A DNA stretch of 5,167 bases from an uncultured Bacteroidota bacterium (GTDB lineage Bacteria; Bacteroidota; Bacteroidia; Chitinophagales; Chitinophagaceae): positions 1-5,167 of the forward strand of contig CAMLEX010000407.1 in assembly GCA_946479055.1 (NCBI GenBank), written 5' to 3'. The notes under the pieces were generated by a model. It worked only from the letters and a program-made list of their open reading frames with translations. It had not been told where the DNA came from and searched no databases. A program made the position numbers and the translations under genes. Below are positions 1-5,167 of the stretch, piece after piece; position 1 is the stretch's first letter; every line of letters begins with the position of its first letter.

Positions 1-46
1 ACCACCGAGATCTACACTCTTTCCCTACACGACGCTCTTCCGATCT
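1..46 (+). other. Illumina TruSeq Universal (P5) adapter remnant, not genomic
   Basis: The first 46 bases read as the 3' 46 nt of the 58-nt TruSeq Universal/P5 adapter and end in the characteristic GCTCTTCCGATCT. The match appears exact and runs to the last adapter base. Genomic sequence begins at 47 (TGCAAAG). It is untrimmed library adapter assembled into the contig end and has no biological meaning. It marks position 47 as the true edge of the assembled DNA and corrupts the gene that runs into it. Confidence 0.98.
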
Positions 47-468
47 TGCAAAGAACCATTTTCATCTTTCGTTTCTATTTTAGCAAGACCGGAAAGAAAA
101 CAAGCATCACTTATCAGGTGACCAGCACGTCCATGATCGGGATGCCTGTCATGTAATATATTTCCAATAATAATTTCAGGTTGATATTTACGGATCGTTT
201 GAATAAGTTTCAACTGATGTTCTTCATCGTTCTTAAAAAAGCCATCCCGCATTTTAAGATTTTCTCTTACGGATGCTCCTATCAATATAGCCGCATTGGC
301 TGCTTCCTGGTATCTTGTTTCTACAGTACCTCTTGTTCCTAATTCTCCTTGTGTCAGGTCAACAATACCAATTTTTTTTCCAAGTTTTACTTCGTTGATC
401 AATGTGCCGGAACAGCCAAGCTCCACATCATCAGGATGAACGCCAATAGCGAGAATGTCTAATTTCAT
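47..468 (-). CDS. bshB1: bacillithiol biosynthesis deacetylase BshB1 (3' end missing)
   Basis: Cytoplasmic zinc hydrolase of the LmbE/PIG-L family. BshB1 removes the acetyl group from N-acetylglucosaminyl-malate to give glucosaminyl-malate, the second step of bacillithiol synthesis, before BshC adds cysteine. The start ATG (466-468) opens with MKLDILAIGVHPDDVELG, the family N-terminus. The HPDD motif at residues 11-14 supplies the first zinc ligands (H11, D14) and the presumed general base D13. The second motif, HDRHPDHGRAG at 106-116, contains the further metal and active-site histidines (H109, H112). Only about 140 genomic residues are present, against roughly 235-240 in the family, so about 100 C-terminal residues lie beyond the contig edge. 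The frame stays open into the adapter to a TAG at 25-27, giving a false tail DRKSVV after Q141. There is no clear Shine-Dalgarno sequence. The 206-bp gap and promoter candidate upstream suggest its own transcription. The family call is firm; BshB1 rather than another LmbE member rests on the overall sequence. Confidence 0.93.
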
Positions 469-486
469 GAATCAAATTTGAAGCAG

Positions 487-518
487 CAAATATAGCAATG
501 AAAAGTACGAGGTACGAA
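487..518 (-). promoter_or_regulatory. candidate Bacteroidota promoter for bshB1
   Basis: On the minus strand the element TATATTTG (487-494) is an exact match to the Bacteroidota -7 consensus TAnnTTTG. Exactly 20 nt further upstream lies TTCG (515-518), one base from the -33 TTTG. The predicted transcription start would be near 482, giving a leader of about a dozen bases before the bshB1 ATG. The weak -33 element falls inside the 7-bp repeat arm at 503-525. This is a consensus match only, with no expression evidence. Confidence 0.45.
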
Positions 519-660
519 CTACGAAGTACTTAAGGTTGTAAATGTGCTACAGGTTGCAACAGTTTGCAGATCGTTTTTCGCACTCTCTTTCGAGTTTAAT
601 TATTTACAGACAGTAGGCCAGGCTTGAATTTCAGGATTTCGTAGTTCATACTTCGTATTT
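503..660. repeat. inverted repeat pair with 7-bp internal periodicity
   Basis: The left arm (503-525) and right arm (638-660) are imperfect reverse complements, 20 of 23 positions by eye, with 18/20 in the core 506-525 versus 638-657. The arms are separated by 112 bp. The left arm is an iterated heptamer, TACGAGG-TACGAAC-TACGAAG-TAC, and the right arm reads TACGAAG-TATGAAC-TACGAAA on the other strand. The interior has no gene; it contains the 8-bp palindrome GTTGCAAC (553-560). It fills most of the gap between the DUF4294 stop and the bshB1 start. I see no target-site duplication and no transposase, so it is a non-coding intergenic repeat of unknown type, possibly a dispersed family. Confidence 0.7.
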
Positions 661-674
661 AAGCGCATTTAAGC

Positions 675-1379
675 TTACTTCCTATACGGATTCCCATACC
701 ATGCCCCATCTATCTCATTGGCGAAATTTTCGATCTGGCGATCGGTTTTATCTGATAGATCCCATTTCTGTTTCAGGCTGCTGCCAAAGAAAAAAGCGAC
801 GGTTTGATAAAGCCTTGCATTCATGCCGCCCTTATATTCTTTTATTATTTCATAACAGTTATTACCTGTCTGGCGATTGATCAGTTTCATCAAAACCCGG
901 CCCTGGTAAACAGACAGGTTGGATAAAGGTTCGGAAAAACTTTTTCTTAACTCTTTCTCCCTGGATTTGATATATTCTTTTCTTTCTTTTTTATTTTTTA
1001 CCGTTGCCAGTTTTGCATTAATATCATTGATAGTATGTCCTGCCACTCTTGCATAAGGATAAGTAACATAAACTGCATTGCGCAATCTTGTCCATTCAGC
1101 GATCAGCTTTTCCAATTTTTTAGGTGGCAATTTCGACACCCATACCATTGCTTCTTCTTTATAGGATTGCATTTCCTGCTGGTACCAGATGGCATCTACC
1201 ATAATGGTATCATTCGGCCCCCATTTTTTGGACCTTTCAGCATAAGAAGGCATCGGGGGAATAGAATCTGTAGAATCTTGTGCTGGGCCAATTTGTGCCG
1301 CTAATTGAGTACCCGTTAAAAACAGGAGTATCCACAGGGAGGCTTTATATATTGATTTGTATAATTGAATGCGGTTCAT
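675..1379 (-). CDS. DUF4294 domain-containing exported protein
   Basis: A 234-residue protein of a family found in Bacteroidota and without an assigned function. A positively charged N-terminus and hydrophobic core (residues about 13-28), ending in LAA before Q29, look like a Sec signal peptide with a cut after A28, so the mature protein is probably periplasmic. A short low-complexity linker rich in S, D and P follows. Conserved-looking blocks are RLRNAVYVTYPYA (98-110), a lysine/glutamate-rich helical stretch (about 118-148), and the C-terminal half LSVYQGRVLMKLINRQ onward (155-170), with tyrosine and aromatic residues to the end (DGAWYGNPYRK). The start ATG follows an A/T-rich stretch without a Shine-Dalgarno sequence. 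It lies 82 bp downstream of ccmF on the same strand, and I see no TAnnTTTG box or convincing terminator between them, so cotranscription is plausible. A link to cytochrome maturation is suggested only by that position. The DUF assignment is recalled from sequence character, not searched. Confidence 0.85.
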   Translation of the reverse strand: MNRIQLYKSIYKASLWILLFLTGTQLAAQIGPAQDSTDSIPPMPSYAERSKKWGPNDTIMVDAIWYQQEMQSYKEEAMVWVSKLPPKKLEKLIAEWTRLRNAVYVTYPYARVAGHTINDINAKLATVKNKKERKEYIKSREKELRKSFSEPLSNLSVYQGRVLMKLINRQTGNNCYEIIKEYKGGMNARLYQTVAFFFGSSLKQKWDLSDKTDRQIENFANEIDGAWYGNPYRK

Positions 1380-1461
1380 CCGGGCATAAATTTATAAAAA
1401 CTATCTATGCGGAACAAGACAGCCAAAAAACATTTATTGCTGTTTTAAAAATGTGAAAGCT

Positions 1462-4059
1462 TTAATTCTCTGCACGGAGACGGTTTACCTGGATACGACG
1501 TACCATACTGATAATGATACCTATTGCCGTAATAATGATACCCAGCCAGAGCACATTGATAAAAGGGAATTTATACGCCTTTAGTGTAACATATTCTAAT
1601 ATCGCACTGGATTCTTTTACGCCGATATCCGCACCTGAGCCATCGTCTTTTACACTGTTGATACGAACGATAAGACTCTCGGACAACACAGTATCCGGCA
1701 TGGCAAACGAATTTCCCTTCTGGCTGATCAATAATGGCTCGGTGGTATAACTGGTTTTATTAAAGGAATGAACCTTCAGGCTGGCAACAGTCGCCTTATC
1801 ACCGGGTTGAAATCCTTCAAACGGCATATTATCTTTTGTGGCTATTTTTTCAAGCACCAAAAATCCTTTAGAATAAAAAATGCTATCGCCGATTTTTACA
1901 GGGTTGCTTTTAAAACTTACAGTGTCCTGGTTCTTTTCAGGATTGGGTAATGCTGATATATACGTAAACACATCATGATCCCAATAATGCCGGGAATCGG
2001 GATTGGCCATCAACCCTTCATTGCCTTTGTAGTTTACAAATGCATTAGGCTGCAATGTAAATTCCTCATCGCCTGTACGGCTTTTGAAATGTATTGTATA
2101 ATACCATTGTTGTTTTTTGGGATGTGCTGAATCTCCTAAATATTCAACATCAAATTTTCCCATCTTCATAGGCAGACCTTTTATTAATGTCAGGTTCTCT
2201 CCGGTCTTTTCTTTGCTTTCTGTGCCAAAATCAATAGCGATGCCACTGGTATTATGAGAGAGTATTTCTTTTTTAGAAGAAGATATCAATATGCCTAATA
2301 ATACGAGGCCAAAACCAAAATGGGAAATAGAACCGCCAGACAATTTTAAATTGCCTTTCATGCCCAACCAGATATAGGCAGCATTGGCAACGATAGCATA
2401 CACACTACAAGCAATCGCCAGCCATATTGCCCCAAGATAACCTGGCCCATGTTTATCATAGTTGATGTTGCCAAACGCAAGGATCAACGTAGCTAATACA
2501 ACTGAAATTATAGTTGGGACACCTATTTTTTTCCAGAAGGCTTTTCCGGTTGTGCTTTTATATTTTAAGTATTGTGTAACGGCAGTTAACAAGCCTATGA
2601 TAATAGCGACAAATATTTGTATCTGGTTATACGCCATTTCTTCATCTTCCGGTGCTGCTAATTTTACATTGAATACTTTATTGATAACAGGCAATGATGT
2701 TTTGCTGATAATAACGATAGCTGATAAAAAGAAAACCAAAGCACCAATAAACATCCAGAATTCACGGGAGTTACCGCTTTCTTCTTTGGTGATGGTTGGT
2801 ACCTGTTTTTGTATTTGGTAAATAATAAATCCAAGACCGACAAGAATTGTAAGAAAAGCAATAGCCGGAACATTAATAAAATAAGAGGCAAGGAGAAGAA
2901 CAATACCTGTAGCTCCCGTTATCGTTCTTTGATCAGAAGTAGTAGCAACAAGGAAAGCAGGCAACCAGGTGAATGCATATAGCAATAAGTACAACTGCCC
3001 ATTCATACCCAGATCAGTAAAGGCATGCACAGATGCTTCACCCAAAATACCACTGCGGGTAAGAAACGTAGAATAAAGAATAAAAATGAATGTCAGGAAA
3101 AGAAACAAATAAGTTGAACGCTGTGAATGCCCGCTATGTTTATAAATAAGTAAGGTATGCACACCTGCCACCAATATCAGCCAGGGAACCAACGATGCAT
3201 TTTCAACAGGGTCCCATGCCCAGTAGCCACCAAAGGTTAACGATTCATAGGCCCATGCGGCGCCCATCATAATACCAACACCCAAAATTGCTAATGAAAA
3301 AAGAGACCAGGGCAATGCAGGCCTTAGTACTTCACCGAATTTTTTTGTCCATAGTCCCGCAATAACAAAAGAAAATGGCACAAGGGTAGAAGCAAAACCC
3401 ATAAACAAAACAGGAGGGTGGATGACCATCCAATAATTTTGCAAAAGCGGGTTAAGATCGTTGCCATCTTTAATAGTAGACATATAATCAGGCCGCAAAG
3501 CCTGAGTCACATCCATATTGATATGCAAGGCAGGAGCATTATCTAATACACCAGAATCTCTCAATAAAATAAATGGATTGGAACCCAGCTTTTCTCCAAA
3601 GAAATAGATACCGGCGATCATAGTCGCCAGGCAGAACTGGGCGAAGCTGACCACTGTCATTACCGGGGCTTCCCATTGTTTGCTTGTTTTGATCAGTATC
3701 AATCCGAGCATACAATGCCATATGCTCCATAATAAGAAACTTCCTTCCTGACCTTCCCACATTGAAGCAAGCAAATATTTTGGTTCTAATGAACGGCTGC
3801 TATGTTGCCAGGCATATTTGTATTCAAACAGATGATTGGAGTTGATGTAATACAATATAAAGATGATTGAAGCTACAGAAATCGCTTCCGTAATGAAAGC
3901 ATAGCGGGCCAATCTTTTCCAGTAACCGGCATCAATTCCCTGTTTTGATACAGTGGATTTAAAATAGGCGAATGTAGCCACCAACGAAGCCACCAAAGAA
4001 AGGACAATAAAGAAATGGCCTAACTGACCGGATAGAAGATGCTCGCCTGTGTAATTCAT
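1462..4059 (-). CDS. ccmF: cytochrome c haem lyase CcmF (CcsA/CcmF/NrfE family)
   Basis: Polytopic inner-membrane protein of System I cytochrome c maturation. It takes haem from holo-CcmE and helps attach it to the CxxCH cysteines of apocytochrome c in the periplasm. The 865-residue protein has about 15 hydrophobic segments between residues 14 and 595 and one more at about 832-853. The haem-handling WWD-type loop is GGYWAWDPVENASLVPW (277-293). All four histidines expected from E. coli CcmF can be placed: H214 in IHPPVLFMGF and H345 in ASVHAFTD as the periplasmic pair, and H301 in VAGVHTLL and H580 in SHFGFGLVLLG as the membrane haem b pair. The region 597-830 is a large soluble, presumably periplasmic domain, which makes the protein about 200 residues longer than E. 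coli CcmF (about 647). The start ATG at 4057-4059 precedes MNYTGEHLLSGQLGHF, typical of the family; upstream is pyrimidine-rich with no Shine-Dalgarno sequence. It lies 75 bp downstream of ccmE. Automated pipelines often label it CcsA, but CcmE next door and the four-His layout favour CcmF. Confidence 0.95.
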   Translation of the reverse strand: MNYTGEHLLSGQLGHFFIVLSLVASLVATFAYFKSTVSKQGIDAGYWKRLARYAFITEAISVASIIFILYYINSNHLFEYKYAWQHSSRSLEPKYLLASMWEGQEGSFLLWSIWHCMLGLILIKTSKQWEAPVMTVVSFAQFCLATMIAGIYFFGEKLGSNPFILLRDSGVLDNAPALHINMDVTQALRPDYMSTIKDGNDLNPLLQNYWMVIHPPVLFMGFASTLVPFSFVIAGLWTKKFGEVLRPALPWSLFSLAILGVGIMMGAAWAYESLTFGGYWAWDPVENASLVPWLILVAGVHTLLIYKHSGHSQRSTYLFLFLTFIFILYSTFLTRSGILGEASVHAFTDLGMNGQLYLLLYAFTWLPAFLVATTSDQRTITGATGIVLLLASYFINVPAIAFLTILVGLGFIIYQIQKQVPTITKEESGNSREFWMFIGALVFFLSAIVIISKTSLPVINKVFNVKLAAPEDEEMAYNQIQIFVAIIIGLLTAVTQYLKYKSTTGKAFWKKIGVPTIISVVLATLILAFGNINYDKHGPGYLGAIWLAIACSVYAIVANAAYIWLGMKGNLKLSGGSISHFGFGLVLLGILISSSKKEILSHNTSGIAIDFGTESKEKTGENLTLIKGLPMKMGKFDVEYLGDSAHPKKQQWYYTIHFKSRTGDEEFTLQPNAFVNYKGNEGLMANPDSRHYWDHDVFTYISALPNPEKNQDTVSFKSNPVKIGDSIFYSKGFLVLEKIATKDNMPFEGFQPGDKATVASLKVHSFNKTSYTTEPLLISQKGNSFAMPDTVLSESLIVRINSVKDDGSGADIGVKESSAILEYVTLKAYKFPFINVLWLGIIITAIGIIISMVRRIQVNRLRAEN

Positions 4060-4083
4060 TATAGGGAGAGAGTTTTTATAAAA

Positions 4084-4124
4084 GATGACCGTTGATTGTT
4101 GTTAGTTGACCGGCAGCGGTCATC
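4084..4124 (-). promoter_or_regulatory. 7-bp-periodic tract with two competing hairpins between ccmE and ccmF
   Basis: On the plus strand 4084-4111 reads as four imperfect heptamers: GATGACC, GTTGATT, GTTGTTA, GTTGACC. In the ccmE-ccmF transcript (minus strand) arm A (4124 to 4117, GATGACCG) can pair over a 4-nt loop with arm B (4112 to 4107, CGGTCA; 6 bp). Alternatively it can pair as a perfect 8-bp stem with arm C (4091 to 4084, CGGTCATC), over a 25-nt loop and followed by UUUUAU. The two structures exclude each other because both use arm A. The long-loop stem with a short U run is attenuator-like but weak. It could equally be an mRNA stability or processing element between two cistrons, or just a repeat. 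Confidence 0.5.
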
Positions 4125-4134
4125 GGCCATTTTA

Positions 4135-4548
4135 TTAATATTTTGCTTCTGCTTGTATATTTTTCTCAGCAGCTTTCATATCATCCTTATACTTGGAAGG
4201 GCATTTTGTTTGTATGCTTTTGCAATCAAAGTAATCGCCCATGTATTTGCCTTTTAATACAAGCCGTTCGCTGATCTCAAAATTTTCCGGTTTAGGATTA
4301 TGGTATATAACTTTTACAGACTTCCCCAATGTATCAACAGCGGTAAAAGCAAGGTAATTCGGATTTTTCAAGGCATCGTATTCTACCGGCTGCGATTTGT
4401 CAAGCCGGGCCATCAGGTGAACGAATTTGCCCGGTTTGGAAATAGCCGTGTCTACTGTATCGTAGGTAGTAGCTGTTTGTAAAAAACTGATTAGTACTGC
4501 GATGGCGGCAGCTACTAAAACAAGTAAAATGATGTGGATCTTTTTCAT
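4135..4548 (-). CDS. ccmE: cytochrome c maturation protein CcmE, CxxxY type
   Basis: Membrane-anchored periplasmic haem chaperone that binds haem covalently and passes it to CcmF. The 137 residues comprise one N-terminal membrane anchor (about 5-23) and a beta-rich OB-fold body with the features expected of the family: PGKFVHLMARLD (39-50), KVIYHNPKPENF (79-90), ERLVLKGKYMGDYFDCKS (94-111). The haem-attachment site is C116-P-S-K-Y120, that is CxxxY instead of the HxxxY of E. coli (H130, Y134). Cys-type CcmE proteins are known from archaea and some Desulfovibrio, where they go with Ccm systems lacking CcmH. A second cysteine, C109, lies seven residues before C116. The C-terminal tail after Y120 is short and charged. 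The start ATG at 4546-4548 is preceded by a purine-rich GAAGAAAA that may serve as a weak ribosome site. It is first of the ccmE-ccmF pair and divergent from the acyl-CoA dehydrogenase gene. Confidence 0.94.
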   Translation of the reverse strand: MKKIHIILLVLVAAAIAVLISFLQTATTYDTVDTAISKPGKFVHLMARLDKSQPVEYDALKNPNYLAFTAVDTLGKSVKVIYHNPKPENFEISERLVLKGKYMGDYFDCKSIQTKCPSKYKDDMKAAEKNIQAEAKY

Positions 4549-4586
4549 GATGTTTTCTTCGGCAAACCAGGTTTTAAAATGCGCAG

Positions 4587-4594
4587 CGAAATTA
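4587..4594 (-). promoter_or_regulatory. weak -7 promoter candidate for ccmE
   Basis: On the minus strand TAATTTCG matches the Bacteroidota -7 consensus TAnnTTTG at all but one position, and would give a leader of roughly 30 nt before the ccmE ATG. I find no TTG at the -33 distance and no exact TAnnTTTG elsewhere in the first 150 bp upstream of ccmE. It is proposed only because a promoter is expected in this divergent gap. Confidence 0.2.
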
Positions 4595-4682
4595 CGTCAA
4601 AAAACTGTCATGGCAGCTGGTTTTTGTATTAACGGAAGAGACGATGCTTTGTTCATCGAAATCAAAAAAAACTTAAAAATAG

Positions 4683-4750
4683 AGTTGCATTATAAGGTGA
4701 ATGCTGTCAACTGTCATCTTTATACTCTCAACGTCTTTAAATAGTTGCAT
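4683..4750 (+). repeat. paired 8-bp direct repeats AGTTGCAT, 60 bp apart
   Basis: AGTTGCAT occurs at 4683-4690 and again at 4743-4750, exactly 60 bp apart, each preceded by an A/T-rich AAATAG-like run. Between them CTGTCAA-CTGTCAT (4704-4717) is a two-unit heptamer repeat. They lie in the divergent ccmE/acyl-CoA dehydrogenase gap, upstream of the latter's start, so they could be operator half-sites. At 8 bp in AT-rich DNA, chance is a real possibility. Confidence 0.25.
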
Positions 4751-4785
4751 ATCGGGTGTATTCTTCAGCCCGGATGCTTTGCCCT

Positions 4786-4793
4786 TATCTTTG
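4786..4793 (+). promoter_or_regulatory. candidate -7 promoter element for the acyl-CoA dehydrogenase gene
   Basis: TATCTTTG is an exact TAnnTTTG match, 20 bp before the start ATG at 4814. No TTG lies 19-21 bp upstream, so the -33 half is missing. Transcription would begin near 4800 with a very short leader. The element sits in the loop of a short inverted repeat, CCCGG (4769-4773) with CCGGG (4794-4798). Confidence 0.3.
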
Positions 4794-4813
4794 CCGGGTA
4801 TAAATAATGCCAT

Positions 4814-5167
4814 ATGATATTTGAACTTTCCGAAGAACAGTCAATGATCCAGAAAGCTGCGCGGGATTTTGCCAAAAACGAATGTCTGCCCGGAGTTATT
4901 GAGAGAGATGAAAAACAGCAGTTTCCCCGCGAACAAATTATAAAATTAGCTGATCTGGGATTCCTGGGCATGATGGTAGACCCGCAATATGGTGGCGCAG
5001 GAATGGATACGGTGAGCTATGTTCTGGCGATGGAGGAAATCAGTAAGATAGATGCCAGTGTTAGCGTTGTTATGAGTGTGAACAACAGCCTTGTTTGTTA
5101 TGGTCTGCAGGCTTTCGGTTCAGAAGAGCAAAAACAAAAATACCTGACCCCGCTTGCTCAGGGGAAA
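4814..5167 (+). CDS. acyl-CoA dehydrogenase, N-terminal part (cut by window end)
   Basis: FAD-dependent acyl-CoA dehydrogenase that oxidises an acyl-CoA thioester to the trans-2-enoyl-CoA, passing electrons to electron-transfer flavoprotein; cytoplasmic, in fatty-acid or branched-chain amino-acid breakdown. The frame from ATG 4814 is open to the last base (118 codons; the family is about 380). It begins MIFELSEEQSMIQKAARDFA, the usual family start. It continues through the all-helical N-terminal domain: FPREQIIKLADLGFLGMMV (37-55), then PQYGGAGMD (57-65), then a stretch around 75-95 (EEISKIDASVSVVMSVNNSL) typical of short-chain (butyryl-CoA-like) enzymes, then FGSEEQKQKYLTPLAQGK at the end. 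The FAD-binding middle domain and the catalytic glutamate are beyond the window, so chain-length specificity cannot be settled. The start is secure, since an in-frame TAA lies at 4805-4807 and the ATG at 4807 is out of frame. There is no Shine-Dalgarno sequence. It is divergent from ccmE and probably unrelated to it in function. Confidence 0.93.
   Translation, partial: MIFELSEEQSMIQKAARDFAKNECLPGVIERDEKQQFPREQIIKLADLGFLGMMVDPQYGGAGMDTVSYVLAMEEISKIDASVSVVMSVNNSLVCYGLQAFGSEEQKQKYLTPLAQGK

Noticed and set aside
503..660. Miniature transposable element (MITE) call for the inverted repeat
   Set aside because: There is no visible target-site duplication and no recognisable transposase end, and the arms are heptamer-periodic, so I call it only a repeat.
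1035..1304. Plus-strand open frame opposite the DUF4294 gene, with several Cys and His
   Set aside because: It lies wholly inside the well-supported minus-strand gene, and its Cys/His content has no regular zinc-finger or ferredoxin spacing.
1413..1453. Possible terminator between ccmF and the DUF4294 gene (ACAGC/GCTGT and ACATTT/AAATGT pairings)
   Set aside because: Stems are only 5-6 bp with long loops, mostly A/T, and no U run follows in the direction of transcription.
2462..2903. Overlapping open frames on both strands inside ccmF, with hydrophobic translations
   Set aside because: The ccmF frame is continuous here; hydrophobic shadow proteins are expected from codons of membrane segments.
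4502..4744. Open frame of 80 codons on the plus strand filling most of the ccmE/acyl-CoA dehydrogenase gap
   Set aside because: Its start lies antisense within ccmE, the predicted protein resembles no family I recognise and has no domain-like pattern, and the gap is better explained as a divergent promoter region.
4753..4798. Riboswitch-like alternating stems CGGG/CCCG and CCCGG/CCGGG before the acyl-CoA dehydrogenase start
   Set aside because: Stems of 4-5 bp overlap the predicted promoter, so most of the region would not be transcribed; no known riboswitch core is seen.
4765..4971. Open frame of 68 codons on the minus strand
   Set aside because: It is antisense to the acyl-CoA dehydrogenase start, whose plus-strand frame has clear family sequence.
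1..5167. tRNA, rRNA, CRISPR array, insertion sequence or defence system
   Set aside because: I saw no cloverleaf or rRNA sequence, no regularly spaced exact repeats, no transposase or nuclease motifs; all genes found are metabolic or cytochrome-maturation genes.

Overview
The window looks like one end of a draft-assembly contig from a member of the Bacteroidota, probably Chitinophagaceae-like. The reasons are AT-rich DNA, BshB1 and DUF4294 proteins of the Bacteroidota type, a very long CcmF, start codons without clear Shine-Dalgarno sequences, and candidate promoters of the TAnnTTTG type used in this phylum. The family-level placement is inference from gene content; no 16S or other marker is present.

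Layout. Bases 1-46 are not genomic: they match the 3' 46 nt of the 58-nt Illumina TruSeq Universal (P5) adapter. Genomic sequence starts at 47, inside the minus-strand gene bshB1 (bacillithiol biosynthesis deacetylase), whose 3' part is lost. Next comes a 206-bp gap with a 7-bp-periodic inverted repeat and a good bshB1 promoter candidate. It is followed by a minus-strand gene for an exported DUF4294 protein (675-1379). Then come ccmF (1462-4059) and ccmE (4135-4548), both on the minus strand and transcribed in the order ccmE, ccmF. The 75-bp gap between them holds a second 7-bp-periodic tract and two competing hairpins. A 265-bp divergent intergenic region separates ccmE from the start of an acyl-CoA dehydrogenase gene on the plus strand (4814 to the window end, partial).

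How the genes work together. CcmE (periplasmic haem chaperone) and CcmF (haem lyase) act in succession in System I cytochrome c maturation, and form a likely transcription unit that may continue into the DUF4294 gene. CcmE has the CxxxY haem-binding motif in place of HxxxY. CcmF keeps the WWD-type loop and all four histidines expected of a functional haem lyase. bshB1 belongs to low-molecular-weight thiol synthesis and appears to have its own promoter. The acyl-CoA dehydrogenase is a separate divergent unit.

Overall this is an ordinary core-genome region, and I do not see an undescribed multi-gene system. The points worth a second look are the adapter carry-over and the false protein tail it creates, the cysteine-type CcmE, the enlarged CcmF periplasmic domain, and the two intergenic 7-bp-periodic repeats.
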